A stretch of DNA of 64,000 bases from Hyphomicrobiales bacterium (GTDB lineage Bacteria; Pseudomonadota; Alphaproteobacteria; Rhizobiales; Rhizobiaceae): positions 182,520 to 246,519 of the forward strand of contig UCNG01000014.1 of assembly GCA_900473915.1 (NCBI GenBank). The letters are read 5' to 3'. This document shows positions 1 to 8,188 of the stretch, piece after piece. A program made the translations under genes and the position numbers. Every line of letters begins with the position of its first letter. Position 1 is the first letter of the stretch. The notes beneath the pieces are model-generated. The model searched no databases. It was given only the letters and a program-made list of their open reading frames with translations, and was not told where the DNA came from.

Positions 1-320
1 ATGGACTGAATGCCAAGCTGGCCAGCGATGGACGGATGATCGTCGATATTCATCTTGACCAGCTTGACGGCGCCGCCAGCCTCGCGAACCGCTTTTTCGA
101 TGATCGGGGTCAGCTGCTTGCAAGGTCCGCACCATGGCGCCCAGAAGTCCACCAGCACCGGCTGCCTGCGGGATTCTGCGATCACATCTGCCTGAAAGCC
201 TGCCGTCGTCGTGTCCTTGACAAGGTCCGCGCTTCCCGAAGCTGCGGGCGCCGAACCGAAAGAGACATTCGCCGTCATCTGGCCGCCTGCGCCGGCATAA
301 GGATTGTTCTGGCTGGTCAT
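1..320 (-). CDS. Thioredoxin-fold protein (YbbN/CnoX-like), N-terminal part
   Basis: The 106 N-terminal residues of a thioredoxin-fold protein that continues past the left edge. A low-complexity head of about 30 residues rich in Gly, Ala and Ser precedes a thioredoxin domain with the redox motif FWAPWCGPCKQ, so both active-site cysteines are present. The ATG at 318-320 is preceded by AAGGAA at a good distance. The head before the domain is longer than in plain thioredoxin A, which suggests the thioredoxin-plus-TPR cochaperone family of Rhizobiales, but the TPR part would lie outside the window, so this stays an inference. It probably acts in the cytoplasm on thiols or client proteins. Confidence 0.85.
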   Translation of the reverse strand, partial: MTSQNNPYAGAGGQMTANVSFGSAPAASGSADLVKDTTTAGFQADVIAESRRQPVLVDFWAPWCGPCKQLTPIIEKAVREAGGAVKLVKMNIDDHPSIAGQLGIQS

Positions 321-512
321 GAGAAATTCCTTCGTATTTTCCGCCCCATGCAAAGTCCGCATGCAAGCCGGTGTCGATCTTTCAGTTCGTATCTTCAACG
401 GCGAAATTCAAGACGGTTGATCAGGCAATTTGCGCTGTAATCTAGCGCTCCCGCGCCTCACTTCAATCGCTGTTCGCCATGTGTGAAAAGGCAACCGGTT
501 TCGAAAATCAGT

Positions 513-1034
513 TTATACCGAAGCATCCACCTTCGCACCCTCGGAAACGGCCAGAATACGCGGTTCGTGTCCCGTGGACTTCAGAAAAGCGACAAGATCG
601 TCGCGCTTGATAGAGGTCGTGGCTTCGTTGGTCAGCGGATGCCCGTTGATGACATCATGTTTCATCAAATCGGCGTCGAGAACGACCTGCACATTATGCG
701 CGGTATCGTTGACCGCACCGAATACGGTGACCGAACCGGGGATCACGCCCAGATATTCCATCAGCTTTTCCGGCTTGCCGAACGATACGCGGCTTGCCGC
801 GCCGATCAATTGATGGATCGATTTCAGATCGACAACCGCATCTTCCTCTACCGTCATCAGAAAGAAATTGTCTTTCTTGTCCTTCAGAAAGAGGTTCTTC
901 GTATGGCCGCCGGGAATTTCACCGCGCAGTTTTTGGGAATCGGCGACCGTGAACAAGGGGGGATGTTCGACCGTTTTCACTTCGATACCAAGTTTCTGAA
1001 GATAATCGTGAAGCTCGCTCGGCGACAAAGGCAT
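513..1034 (-). CDS. proX: Prolyl-tRNA editing protein ProX (YbaK/EbsC family)
   Basis: A single-domain trans-editing enzyme of 173 residues that hydrolyses misacylated tRNA-Pro (typically Ala-tRNA-Pro) in the cytoplasm. Family features are the N-terminal LHDYLQKLGIEVKTVEHPP segment, the GGHTKNLFLKDKK motif holding the conserved lysines, and VTVFGAVND in the second half. The length fits the stand-alone ProX/PrdX group. Two starts are possible: a GTG at 1043 and an ATG at 1034. The ATG is preferred because GGGGTGG lies six bases upstream of it, while the GTG has no convincing ribosome site. It lies downstream of, and in the same direction as, an unassigned 380-base stretch and upstream of the thioredoxin gene. 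Confidence 0.92.
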   Translation of the reverse strand: MPLSPSELHDYLQKLGIEVKTVEHPPLFTVADSQKLRGEIPGGHTKNLFLKDKKDNFFLMTVEEDAVVDLKSIHQLIGAASRVSFGKPEKLMEYLGVIPGSVTVFGAVNDTAHNVQVVLDADLMKHDVINGHPLTNEATTSIKRDDLVAFLKSTGHEPRILAVSEGAKVDASV

Positions 1035-1362
1035 GATTTCCACCCCATTCTGTTCGGCACTGATATGTTGGGCATGTCACCACGCTCCTCACGTTCGGCG
1101 ACACGCAACAGCGCTTATAGACCATGGCTGCATGCTTAGAAACCATGCAACGCAAATTGGATTGATCGTTCGAAACGCCACGAGCTGACTCGCGCCGCAA
1201 GCGCCTGATTCCGCCATCCGCAGAGGTGCTTTTTTCCTGTTTCGCGGAGAAACCACAGCCGAAAACCTGACAAACACCTCTGGAATAGATAATATTTACA
1301 GATAGTTATGATTTAACCGACTGCTAAATTCACTGAAACTGTATTTTCCTGCAATTTCCCTG
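1035..1362. other. Intergenic stretch without a recognised gene
   Basis: Between proX and the tRNA-Gly promoter I see no convincing coding region on either strand: the open frames are short, lack ribosome sites and show no familiar motif. Positions 1280-1345 are clearly A+T-rich compared with the surroundings and probably hold promoter elements for proX, but I could not place a -35/-10 pair with confidence. Confidence 0.4.
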
Positions 1363-1391
1363 TTGCAATCTCCGGGGCGTTGGTTCATATA
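1363..1391 (+). promoter_or_regulatory. Sigma-70-type promoter of tRNA-Gly
   Basis: TTGCAA (1363-1368) and CATATA (1386-1391) are separated by exactly 17 bases, and the mature tRNA begins 31 bases after the -10 box. This is a good match to a housekeeping promoter placed for the tRNA gene. Confidence 0.6.
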
Positions 1392-1421
1392 GCGCCTGCC
1401 TGACGGAAACGACTGGCGCGA

Positions 1422-1496
1422 GCGGGTGTAGCTCAGGGGTAGAGCACAACCTTGCCAAGGTTGGGGTCGAGGGTTCGAATCCCTTCGCCCGCTCCA
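1422..1496 (+). tRNA. tRNA-Gly (anticodon GCC)
   Basis: A complete 75-nt tRNA including an encoded CCA end. The acceptor arms are GCGGGTG and CGCCCGC. The D loop carries the conserved AGCTCAGGGGTAGAGC, the anticodon stem-loop is CCTTGCCAAGG with GCC at 1454-1456, and the T arm holds GGTTCGAATCC. The gene has its own upstream promoter and a downstream hairpin terminator, so it is a single-gene unit. No integrase or attachment-site duplication was seen next to it. Confidence 0.97.
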
Positions 1497-1520
1497 GTTT
1501 ACCGTTAAGTATAGGCAACA

Positions 1521-1546
1521 AAATCCCGGCTTTGTCCGGGATTTTT
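1521..1546 (+). terminator. Rho-independent terminator after tRNA-Gly
   Basis: AATCCCGG and CCGGGATT pair around a CTTTGT loop and run into a short T tract (GGGATTTTTG). It ends transcription about 25 bases past the tRNA. Confidence 0.85.
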
Positions 1547-1637
1547 GCTTTTCAGGCTTTTTTCTTCATGGTCAAAGTGCGCCGGTGCGATTGCAGCAGC
1601 CGCACAAGCTCAGCCGGCGTGAAATCAATCATCGGCT

Positions 1638-1786
1638 GGAGCATTTTCGAGCCAAAAGTGTGAAACGTCTACGCGGGGAAATCAGTTCACTGGACTGATT
1701 TCTTATCCCGCTTCGATGCGTTGGAAAATGCGACAAACAAATCGTTAGAGCGGTTCCGGTGATTCCGTAAAAATAGGAACCGCTCC
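1638..1786. repeat. Composite palindromic intergenic element (copy 1)
   Basis: The flanks (GGAGCATTTTCGAGCCAAAAG and GGAAAATGCGACAAACAAAT) also occur in related form at 56646-56736. Inside lies a hairpin built from AAATCAGT and ACTGATTT (about 1680-1701). The right end is a 10-bp inverted repeat, GAGCGGTTCC/GGAACCGCTC (about 1748-1785). It looks like a mosaic of nested palindromes of the type scattered between genes in Brucella/Ochrobactrum genomes. It lies between the tRNA-Gly terminator and the end of the efflux pump gene. Confidence 0.6.
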
Positions 1787-1817
1787 AAGCCCTTTGCTTG
1801 CAAAAATTCGAGAGCGC

Positions 1818-3281
1818 TCAGGTCACCACGTTTTCTTCGTATGTCTTTTTACCCCCCGGCACACAGAGGCAGGTCGGTACGATCAAAGCGGCGATAAGCA
1901 TCATCGCAACAAACGTCGCGTGCAGCGCCTGTTGAAGCGCGAGCCGAAGCTCCTGCCGATCAATCAACATCTCCGCGCCGTTCAGAAGATCCCGGAGTTG
2001 GTCCGAGGTAATCGCTTCACCGTGATTGGCATTTGCGAGGCCGTAGGCTAGAATCGCTCCCAGAATGGCTGCTCCAAGGGTGCTGCCCAAATTGCGCGAG
2101 AATACGTTCGATGCCGTGGCGCTGCCGCGCTCCGACCAGTTCACGCTGTCCTGCGTCAAGATCAGCGCCCCGATATTAAGCAGCCCCATGCCGAACCCCA
2201 TGACAAGAGAACCGGCTCCGGCCAAAATGGCCGAGCTTGATGGGGTGAGCATGACGAGCAGAGACGTTCCAATCGGAATGCAAACGCTCCCGGCAATCAT
2301 GATGGGGCGCAGTCCGAAACGCGTAAACTGCCGCGAAGCAATCGTTGCTCCGCAAGGCCAGCCCAACAGCAGCATGGTCAGGGCAAAGCCCGCTACCACC
2401 GGAGAACGGTCAAGAACCGTCTGCACATACATCGGCAGGAATGTCGTCAGCCCCATGATCGACATGCTGGCCAGAAAGACCGCCAGATTGGAGAATGCGA
2501 TCGGACGCTTCAACCACAGCCCGGGCGCAACCATGGGCTCCTTTGCACGGCGCTCCTGCCAGATGAAGGCAACCAGCGACAAGCCAAAAAGAATGAACGC
2601 CAGAACCGCTTCGAGCGAGACTGCACTTTCGATAAGAGTGAGCGCAATCATCAGGGAAGAGATGGACACGGCGAAAAGCGCCGCGCCCAGCACATCGACC
2701 GAAACCGGCTTTGTCCGCTTCTCTTCATGCAGGAAAAGAAGAAAACCCGATGCCGCCAGGATGCCGACCGGCACGTTGATCCAGAACACCCAAGCCCAGC
2801 TCACATTATGAATGATCAGGCTGCCAAGCAGCGGACCCACAACCGCTGACAGTGCCCAGACGCTTGCAAGATATCCCTGCACCTTGCTGCGCTGCGCGCC
2901 CGGAAAAAGATCCGCGACCACGGTCATGGATGCTGGCTGGATGGCCCCTGCCCCGATGCCCTGCAATAACCGGAAAACAATCATCGAAGGCATCGACCAG
3001 GAGAAACCGGCCAAGACCGACGCGGAAAGGAACAACGCGATGCCGAAAACAAGCACCGGCTTGCGTCCGTATATATCGGCCAGCTTGCCAAACACCACCG
3101 TCGTTGCAGTTTGGCTCAACAGGAACGACGAGAAAACCCAGGAATACAGATTGAGCTGCCCCAGCTGCGCTGCGATCTGCGGCATGGCAGTTGACACAAT
3201 CGTTGCCTCGACGGCGATCATGGCCATGCTTGCCATGATCGCAGCGACAACAAGCCCGCGATGAGAATGTTTTTCTGTCAT
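1818..3281 (-). CDS. MFS multidrug efflux transporter, DHA2 (14-TM) family
   Basis: An inner-membrane drug/H+ antiporter of 487 residues. The opening hydrophobic segment is followed by an acidic residue in VEATIVSTAMPQI, the motif-C-like region of DHA2 exporters. The loop FGKLADIYGRKPVLVFG is the MFS motif A, and a second motif region ASVWALSAVVGPLLGS is also visible. Length and spacing of hydrophobic stretches suit 14 membrane segments, as in EmrB/QacA, with no HlyD-type partner next to it. It is transcribed away from the RidA-like gene with a 270-base gap. The substrate cannot be read from sequence. The start codon is ATG at 3281 with a weak ribosome site. Confidence 0.88.
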   Translation of the reverse strand: MTEKHSHRGLVVAAIMASMAMIAVEATIVSTAMPQIAAQLGQLNLYSWVFSSFLLSQTATTVVFGKLADIYGRKPVLVFGIALFLSASVLAGFSWSMPSMIVFRLLQGIGAGAIQPASMTVVADLFPGAQRSKVQGYLASVWALSAVVGPLLGSLIIHNVSWAWVFWINVPVGILAASGFLLFLHEEKRTKPVSVDVLGAALFAVSISSLMIALTLIESAVSLEAVLAFILFGLSLVAFIWQERRAKEPMVAPGLWLKRPIAFSNLAVFLASMSIMGLTTFLPMYVQTVLDRSPVVAGFALTMLLLGWPCGATIASRQFTRFGLRPIMIAGSVCIPIGTSLLVMLTPSSSAILAGAGSLVMGFGMGLLNIGALILTQDSVNWSERGSATASNVFSRNLGSTLGAAILGAILAYGLANANHGEAITSDQLRDLLNGAEMLIDRQELRLALQQALHATFVAMMLIAALIVPTCLCVPGGKKTYEENVVT

Positions 3282-3550
3282 GGATAGCTTTCAGACCAGA
3301 ACGGTCGTCGTTGAGTGGAAGCCTCCTCGCTTCCGACCCTGTTTCTTAGACCTGTCCGCTTCCCATCGCAACAGGTTGCCCGCATGGCGGATACACAATG
3401 TTGCTACCTCGTTCGAGCCATTCAGCTGTTGCCATTGGAAACGTTTGGCGTTCGGTTTGAGTGGGAACGATGTTCATGCGGCTTGTTTTAACGCGCGATT
3501 TATTCGACAAGCGCTTCGCAAATTCAGATGAGCCTGCTTGGAGAATGACC

Positions 3551-3937
3551 ATGACAAACAACGCAATACCCTATTTTCTTGAGGATACGGACGAAAGCGA
3601 GATTTCTTCCGATGTCGCAGGTATCGGCAATCTTCTTGTAACGACCCATGTTCCCATTCGGGCAGATGGCTCAATGGAAACCGGCGACATAACCGCCCAA
3701 AGCGAATGCACGCTGAACAGCCTCAAAACATCCCTTGAAAAGGCTGGCAGCAGCTTGGCGAACGTCATTCATCTGACGATCTATCTGACCGATATCAACG
3801 AACGCCCCGCCTTCAACGAAGTTTATCTGCGCTATTTCAAGAAACCTTTTCCGGTTCGTTGCGCGGTCGGCGTTGCGGGGCTGGCAACGCCGGAGATGCG
3901 GGTTGAAGTCACTGCGATGGCCGTCCGCAATCAGTAG
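3551..3937 (+). CDS. RidA/YjgF-family protein
   Basis: A 128-residue small protein of the Rid superfamily, whose best-known members hydrolyse reactive enamine/imine intermediates released by PLP enzymes and amine oxidases. Family traits are the segment SLANVIHLTIYLTDIN, followed by FNEVYLRYFKKPFPVRCAVGVAGL with the conserved arginine near the C-terminus. Of two neighbouring ATGs (3545 and 3551) the second is chosen because GGAG lies eight bases before it and only two before the first. It sits just ahead of the binding-protein/FAD-oxidoreductase/permease group, whose oxidase would generate imines, so a detoxifying role there is plausible but inferred. RidA itself usually has about 128 residues, a good match. 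Confidence 0.88.
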   Translation: MTNNAIPYFLEDTDESEISSDVAGIGNLLVTTHVPIRADGSMETGDITAQSECTLNSLKTSLEKAGSSLANVIHLTIYLTDINERPAFNEVYLRYFKKPFPVRCAVGVAGLATPEMRVEVTAMAVRNQ

Positions 3938-3962
3938 CCGCCGACACACGGCACAGTTCGCC

Positions 3963-3993
3963 TTCGGGGCCGTGGGATATGAACGGCCCCGAA
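3963..3993 (+). terminator. Hairpin downstream of the RidA-like gene
   Basis: An 11-bp perfect stem (TTCGGGGCCGT / ACGGCCCCGAA) with a nine-base loop lies 25 bases after the stop codon. There is no U tract, so it may stabilise the 3' end rather than terminate. Confidence 0.55.
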
Positions 3994-4023
3994 CTTGTCC
4001 AGCCCTGACCTGACTCCTGCGCG

Positions 4024-4047
4024 ATTAGCATATAATCATACGCTAAT
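4024..4047. promoter_or_regulatory. 24-bp near-palindrome upstream of binding-protein gene (candidate operator)
   Basis: ATTAGC and GCTAAT frame a 24-base sequence in which 20 positions agree with their reverse complement. It lies about 90 bases before the start of the binding-protein gene, where an operator or activator site is expected. The cognate regulator is unknown; the only regulator gene nearby encodes the TetR protein at 12726, whose own presumed site differs. Confidence 0.45.
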
Positions 4048-4134
4048 TTCATAATTCGTTTCCGCGAGCAGCCTAGCCGATGCTTGCGTGTTTATGCCAT
4101 GCTCGTGCGTCAGACCAGTGGAGGGGTCGATAAG

Positions 4135-4962
4135 ATGAGAAAAATCATAACAATAATGGGTATCGCAGGCGCCATTCTGGCAACGGGATTCGCGGCTCAT
4201 GCGGGAGAGACGCTGGATCGCGTCATGGAAAAGAAAGCCATGGTTGTCGCAACCAATGCAGGCTGGCCTCCTCAAAGCTTTCTCGATGATTCCAACCAGC
4301 TCGTAGGCTTTGACGTCGACGTGGCCAACGAGATCGGCAAGCGTCTCGGCGTCGCCGTATCCTTCGAGACACCGGACTGGGCAACCTTGACCGGCGGACG
4401 CTGGCAAGGGCGCTATGACGTAGGCGTCGGATCGGTCACGCCGACCAAGGCGCGCGCCAATGTCATTGATTTTGCTGGCATTTATTATTACAGCCCATAT
4501 GTCTATGTCGTGCACAAGGACAGTGAGGCGAAATCGGTCGCAGACCTCAAAGGCAAGGTTATCGGCGTCGAGACCGCCACCACTTCGGAAGATTATGCGC
4601 GTCACCAGCTGGAGATCGACGCACCCGGCCTTCCCCCAATCGAATACAAGCTCGAACCGGGCGACATTCGCACTTTCGCGGATTCCATGCTGCCGTTCGA
4701 CGATCTGAGACTGGGAGATGGCGTTCGTATCGATGCGATTGTCGCACCGGAGCAGACGGCTCAGAACGCGATCAAGAACGGCTACCCCGTAAAAATCCTT
4801 GAAGGCGACTATGCTTTCCGCGAGCCGCTCGTCGTTATCGCCGAGAAGAACGATCCCGACTGGACTGCCAAGATTGGCGAAATCATCAAGCAGATGAAGT
4901 CCGACGGCACTCTCGGGACGCTCACCGCAAAGTGGTACGGCAAGGACTACAGCGCCGACTAA
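4135..4962 (+). CDS. Amino-acid ABC transporter, periplasmic binding protein (family 3)
   Basis: A 275-residue periplasmic receptor for a polar amino acid or related amine. A signal peptide (MRKIITIMGIAGAILATGFAAHA) is followed by the family-3 fold: VVATNAGWPPQSF, then LVGFDVDVANEIGKRLGV, and DVGVGSVTPTKARANVIDFA. The ATG at 4135 is preferred over upstream frames because it opens the signal peptide and has GGAGGGG in front. It is first in a group with an FAD oxidoreductase and a single permease; no ATPase lies in this group, so the ATPase encoded at 11765-12538 may serve it. A strong hairpin follows the stop codon. Confidence 0.92.
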   Translation: MRKIITIMGIAGAILATGFAAHAGETLDRVMEKKAMVVATNAGWPPQSFLDDSNQLVGFDVDVANEIGKRLGVAVSFETPDWATLTGGRWQGRYDVGVGSVTPTKARANVIDFAGIYYYSPYVYVVHKDSEAKSVADLKGKVIGVETATTSEDYARHQLEIDAPGLPPIEYKLEPGDIRTFADSMLPFDDLRLGDGVRIDAIVAPEQTAQNAIKNGYPVKILEGDYAFREPLVVIAEKNDPDWTAKIGEIIKQMKSDGTLGTLTAKWYGKDYSAD

Positions 4963-4986
4963 CCTGTCCCTTGCTTCGATATTGAA

Positions 4987-5011
4987 ATGAGCCATCCATG
5001 CGGTGGCTCAT
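4987..5011 (+). promoter_or_regulatory. Intercistronic hairpin after binding-protein gene
   Basis: ATGAGCCA (4987-4994) pairs with TGGCTCAT (5004-5011) around a nine-base loop, with no T tract. Such hairpins between a binding-protein gene and the next gene usually protect the upstream message and raise receptor over membrane components. Confidence 0.55.
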
Positions 5012-5036
5012 CCGATACCCTTATTTTGGTGTTACG

Positions 5037-6320
5037 ATGACATATCCCGTCACTTACTACAGCCGTACCAAGGCGGACGACTTCGCACGTCCGACGCTGG
5101 AGCGTGAAATAACAGCAGATGTCGCGGTGATCGGCGGCGGGCTTGCCGGATTGTCGGCTGCCTTGCAGATGTCGCGCGCGGGTAAGAAAGTTGTTGTTCT
5201 TGAAGCCGAAAGCATCGGCTTCGGCGCGTCCGGGCGCAATGGCGGATTTGTCAGCCCCGGTTTTGCAACCGGCGGCGATGCTATTGCCGCCCGCACCAAC
5301 GATGCCGTCGCCAGAACGCTGCATGAAATGTCGATCGAGGGCGTCGAGTTCGTTCGGCAGAACATTGCCTCGCTGAACATCGAGGAAGCCCAGCTATCTC
5401 CCGGCATTATGAGCGTTCGTCGCTATGACGATGGCGACAGCCTGAAACACTACGCCGACGAGCTCTACCGCGACTACGGCTACAAGCTCGAATTTCATAC
5501 AACAGCCGAAACCCGCAATATTTTGAATTCCAAGCGTTATTTCCAGTCTGTCACTGACCCCAATGCGTTTCATATTCACCCGCTGAATTATCTGCGGGCG
5601 CTCGGTCGTGAGATCGAACGGCTTGACGGGCGGATATTCGAACATAGCCGCGTGGTCCAGCTGCTCGACGATAGAGATGGCAAGCTCATAAAAACGGCAC
5701 AGGGACAAGTTAAGGCAGGTGCAGTTCTGATCACTACCGGAGGCTATACCGATGGACTGGTTGGTCGGATCAAGCGTGCCTATCTGTCCATCGCGACTTA
5801 TGTGATGGTCAGCGAAGAAGCGCCCGAACTCATCGCATCAGCAATCCGCACAACCGCCGCGATTGGAGACAACCGCCGGGCGGGCGACTATTACCGCGTG
5901 ATTGATGGCGGCCGCAGACTATTGTGGGGCGGACGTATCACGACAAGAGCAGCCGATACGCCCGGTGTCGTGCGGGAACTGCGCAACGAAATGGTGGGGA
6001 CCTACCCTCAGCTCGCTTCGCTAAAGACGGAACTCGCATGGTCGGGCCTGATGTCTTACGCAAGACATCTCATGCCCCAGATCGGCCAGCTCGATCGGGC
6101 CACCTGGTACTGCACGGCATTTGGCGGACATGGGCTCAACACCACCGCAATCGGCGGCAAGGTCGTCGCCGAAGCCATTTGCGGACAAAGTGAGCGCTAC
6201 AAGCTCTTCGAGAAATTCGGGCTGGTTTGGGCCGGAGGCGCCGCAGGTCTCGCAGCCGCCCAGTTGACCTATTGGAAATTGCAGATGCAGGATTGGCTTG
6301 CCGAGCGAAAAGCAGGCTGA
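5037..6320 (+). CDS. FAD-dependent amine/amino-acid oxidoreductase (DAO family, PuuB-like)
   Basis: A 427-residue flavoprotein of the D-amino-acid oxidase fold. The N-terminal ADVAVIGGGLAGLSAAL is the dinucleotide-binding motif (GxGxxG at residues 33-38), followed by the acidic strand end VVVLEA and by GASGRNGGFVSP, typical of the gamma-glutamylputrescine oxidase/OrdL group. The C-terminal FGGHGLNTTAIGGKVVAEAI closes the FAD site. It is predicted to oxidise a secondary or primary amine to the imine/aldehyde with FAD in the cytoplasm. The ATG at 5037 is chosen because homology starts there; upstream codons lie within the intercistronic hairpin. Its place between receptor and permease suggests that it acts on the imported compound. 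Confidence 0.85.
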   Translation: MTYPVTYYSRTKADDFARPTLEREITADVAVIGGGLAGLSAALQMSRAGKKVVVLEAESIGFGASGRNGGFVSPGFATGGDAIAARTNDAVARTLHEMSIEGVEFVRQNIASLNIEEAQLSPGIMSVRRYDDGDSLKHYADELYRDYGYKLEFHTTAETRNILNSKRYFQSVTDPNAFHIHPLNYLRALGREIERLDGRIFEHSRVVQLLDDRDGKLIKTAQGQVKAGAVLITTGGYTDGLVGRIKRAYLSIATYVMVSEEAPELIASAIRTTAAIGDNRRAGDYYRVIDGGRRLLWGGRITTRAADTPGVVRELRNEMVGTYPQLASLKTELAWSGLMSYARHLMPQIGQLDRATWYCTAFGGHGLNTTAIGGKVVAEAICGQSERYKLFEKFGLVWAGGAAGLAAAQLTYWKLQMQDWLAERKAG

Positions 6321-6333
6321 CAGGGGAGAAAAT

Positions 6334-7305
6334 ATGCTCGGGAGGTTTTTTCTGACACGGCCTGAGGCCGCTAAACGAACTGTTCAGGTAGCGTTTTTTG
6401 TTATCCTGACAGCGCTCTTCTGTTTCATGAATGTCCGGTTCTCGGGCATAACAAACTGGCTGGGGATCGACCCCAAAGTCGCGAAGGCGGGTTTCACCAA
6501 GGCGACGTTGCTGTCCTCCGTTCTGCTTAGCCTCCTGATCTTCGCCAATTGGAGTTTTTTGAGACTATTTCCACGTTGGGTACAGATTATAGCCATATGG
6601 CTGGAACTGTTCCTGCTGCTGATGGTCTTCTTCTATTCATTCAATCTCTCGTTTGAATTCATCGCCAGAAAGATCGGATTTCTCATCAGCCAGGGCGTCG
6701 TCACGACGCTTTATATTTCCACCGCTTCCATCTTCTTCGCAACCGTTCTGGCGCTGATCGGCGCTGTCGCCAAACTCTCCAAGAACGGTCTGGTCTACGG
6801 TCTGGCGACGTTTTACACCTCGCTCTTCCGCGGCCTGCCCTTGCTGATGCAGATTTACATTATTTACCTCGGCTTGCCGCAGGTGGGATATGTCATTGGG
6901 CCGATCCCCGCCGGTATTCTGGCGCTTTCGCTGTGTTACGGCGCTTATATGACGGAAATCTTTCGTGCGGGCATCGAAAGCATCCCGCGCGGACAGCAGG
7001 AAGGTGCCGCCGCTCTGGGGCTGGGGCCATCGCAAACGATGTGGCTGGTCATTCTTCCGCAGGCGATGCGCATCATCATTCCGCCAACGGGCAACCAGTT
7101 CATCGCGATGCTCAAAGACTCGTCGCTGGTCTCTGTCATCGGTGTATGGGAGCTTATGTATCTTGCCCGCACACAGGGCCAAACCGAGTTCCGGCATATC
7201 GAGATGCTCATCACGGCATCAATGATCTACTGGGCACTGTCCGTCGTGCTGGAATATGGCCAGGCGAAGCTCGAAGCTCGCTTCAAACGTTCCCTCGTGC
7301 GTTGA
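6334..7305 (+). CDS. Polar amino-acid ABC transporter permease (HisM/GlnP type)
   Basis: A 323-residue inner-membrane permease. The C-terminal 210 residues form the usual permease domain, with FRGLPLLMQIYIIYLGLPQ and the EAA-type loop EGAAALGLGPSQTMWLVILPQAMR that docks to the ATPase. The N-terminal extension of about 110 residues holds three or so additional hydrophobic stretches, longer than the common 220-240-residue permeases. The ATG at 6334 has GGGGAG in front and lies 13 bases after the oxidoreductase stop. It is the only permease in this group, so either it forms a homodimer or it pairs with one encoded elsewhere. A terminator follows. Confidence 0.9.
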   Translation: MLGRFFLTRPEAAKRTVQVAFFVILTALFCFMNVRFSGITNWLGIDPKVAKAGFTKATLLSSVLLSLLIFANWSFLRLFPRWVQIIAIWLELFLLLMVFFYSFNLSFEFIARKIGFLISQGVVTTLYISTASIFFATVLALIGAVAKLSKNGLVYGLATFYTSLFRGLPLLMQIYIIYLGLPQVGYVIGPIPAGILALSLCYGAYMTEIFRAGIESIPRGQQEGAAALGLGPSQTMWLVILPQAMRIIIPPTGNQFIAMLKDSSLVSVIGVWELMYLARTQGQTEFRHIEMLITASMIYWALSVVLEYGQAKLEARFKRSLVR

Positions 7306-7350
7306 ACGCGTCACCATTAAGGCGTCGGGCCTGAGCAACATCAAACGAAA

Positions 7351-7375
7351 ATCGGCGCGGAATTACCGCGCCGAT
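7351..7375. terminator. Bidirectional terminator between convergent genes
   Basis: ATCGGCGCGG pairs perfectly with CCGCGCCGAT around an AATTA loop. It lies between the stop codons of the plus-strand permease and the minus-strand dimethylarginine hydrolase. The upstream side is A-rich, giving a partial U tract for minus-strand transcripts. Confidence 0.75.
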
Positions 7376-7397
7376 CCATTGTAAAACCTGTTTCAGA

Positions 7398-8183
7398 TTA
7401 TCGCCGCCACCTGAGCGACATGCATGACAGACCTGCATCGATCCGTCCGATTTCGCCTGTCTTGAGGGCAACAACCCTATATCCCTCTTTATCAAGCTTA
7501 TCGATCGTGCGGGGATAGTCCGCGCCGACGAAAACGACATCGTTGACCCGAAGCGCATTGGCGGCTGCCTCTTCACCCTCCGGCGTCACAATTTCACGCA
7601 TGCCTCGAAAGAAGCCGGAGCCCGCCAGCCTGTGCGTCGCAAGCACCGTCTCCTCGTCCAGCAGCGAACAGTCGGTCTTGAAGTGCAGTACACCCTTCGG
7701 CGTCTCGACAATCTCGGCGGCACGTCCGAGCGCCGTCAGTGCAGCCCGAAGCCCTTCGGCGCCACTCTTGTCGGTACGCGCCGACAGGCCGATCATCACC
7801 ACCTTGGGCGTCACCAGCACATCACCGCCATCGGCGAAACCGGGTGAAGGGAGCGACACGACATTCTCAAAGAGCGAACGCAGAACCGGTTCTATTTCAG
7901 CCGTCTCACCCATGCGCGATGGTGCACCAGGACGCAGCAGAACTGCGCCTTCGTGGAACACCAGCGCCGGATCTTCTACAAATATCGAATCCGGAAAATC
8001 CTCCATCGGCGGCAGAACCGTCACCTCGACACCAGCGTTTCGCAACGCCTGCACATAGGCTTCGTGTTCTTCCCTGACACCTTCGTAGGTCGGATTGCCC
8101 CTGTCATCGGCGCGCAAACCATTGACGACGGATCGTCCCGGCGTGCGAACAATGGCTGCATTGAATTGATAAACGGCGGTCAT
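7398..8183 (-). CDS. ddaH: Dimethylarginine dimethylaminohydrolase (DDAH)
   Basis: A 261-residue hydrolase of the amidinotransferase superfamily that converts N-omega-methylated arginine to citrulline plus methylamine or dimethylamine. Catalytic elements are visible: His in GVLHFKTDCS (residue 167) and the nucleophilic Cys in GLSCMSLRW (residue 254), positions almost equal to those of the Pseudomonas aeruginosa enzyme. FPDSIFVEDPA is the substrate-binding loop. The upstream GTG at 8192 would overlap the preceding stop; the ATG at 8183 gives the usual N-terminus. It is last in a minus-strand unit with an M20 amidohydrolase and an ABC importer, which suggests that the imported ligand is an arginine derivative. 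Confidence 0.87.
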   Translation of the reverse strand: MTAVYQFNAAIVRTPGRSVVNGLRADDRGNPTYEGVREEHEAYVQALRNAGVEVTVLPPMEDFPDSIFVEDPALVFHEGAVLLRPGAPSRMGETAEIEPVLRSLFENVVSLPSPGFADGGDVLVTPKVVMIGLSARTDKSGAEGLRAALTALGRAAEIVETPKGVLHFKTDCSLLDEETVLATHRLAGSGFFRGMREIVTPEGEEAAANALRVNDVVFVGADYPRTIDKLDKEGYRVVALKTGEIGRIDAGLSCMSLRWRR

Positions 8184-8188
8184 GGAAA

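Noticed and set aside
1422-1786. tRNA-Gly followed by repeats as possible integration site of a genomic island
   Set aside because: No integrase gene and no duplicated tRNA 3' end was found in the window; the repeat belongs to a dispersed element family.
3420-3470. AAACGTTT palindrome upstream of the RidA-like gene as LacI-type operator
   Set aside because: Only eight symmetric bases, and no LacI-family gene is encoded in the window.
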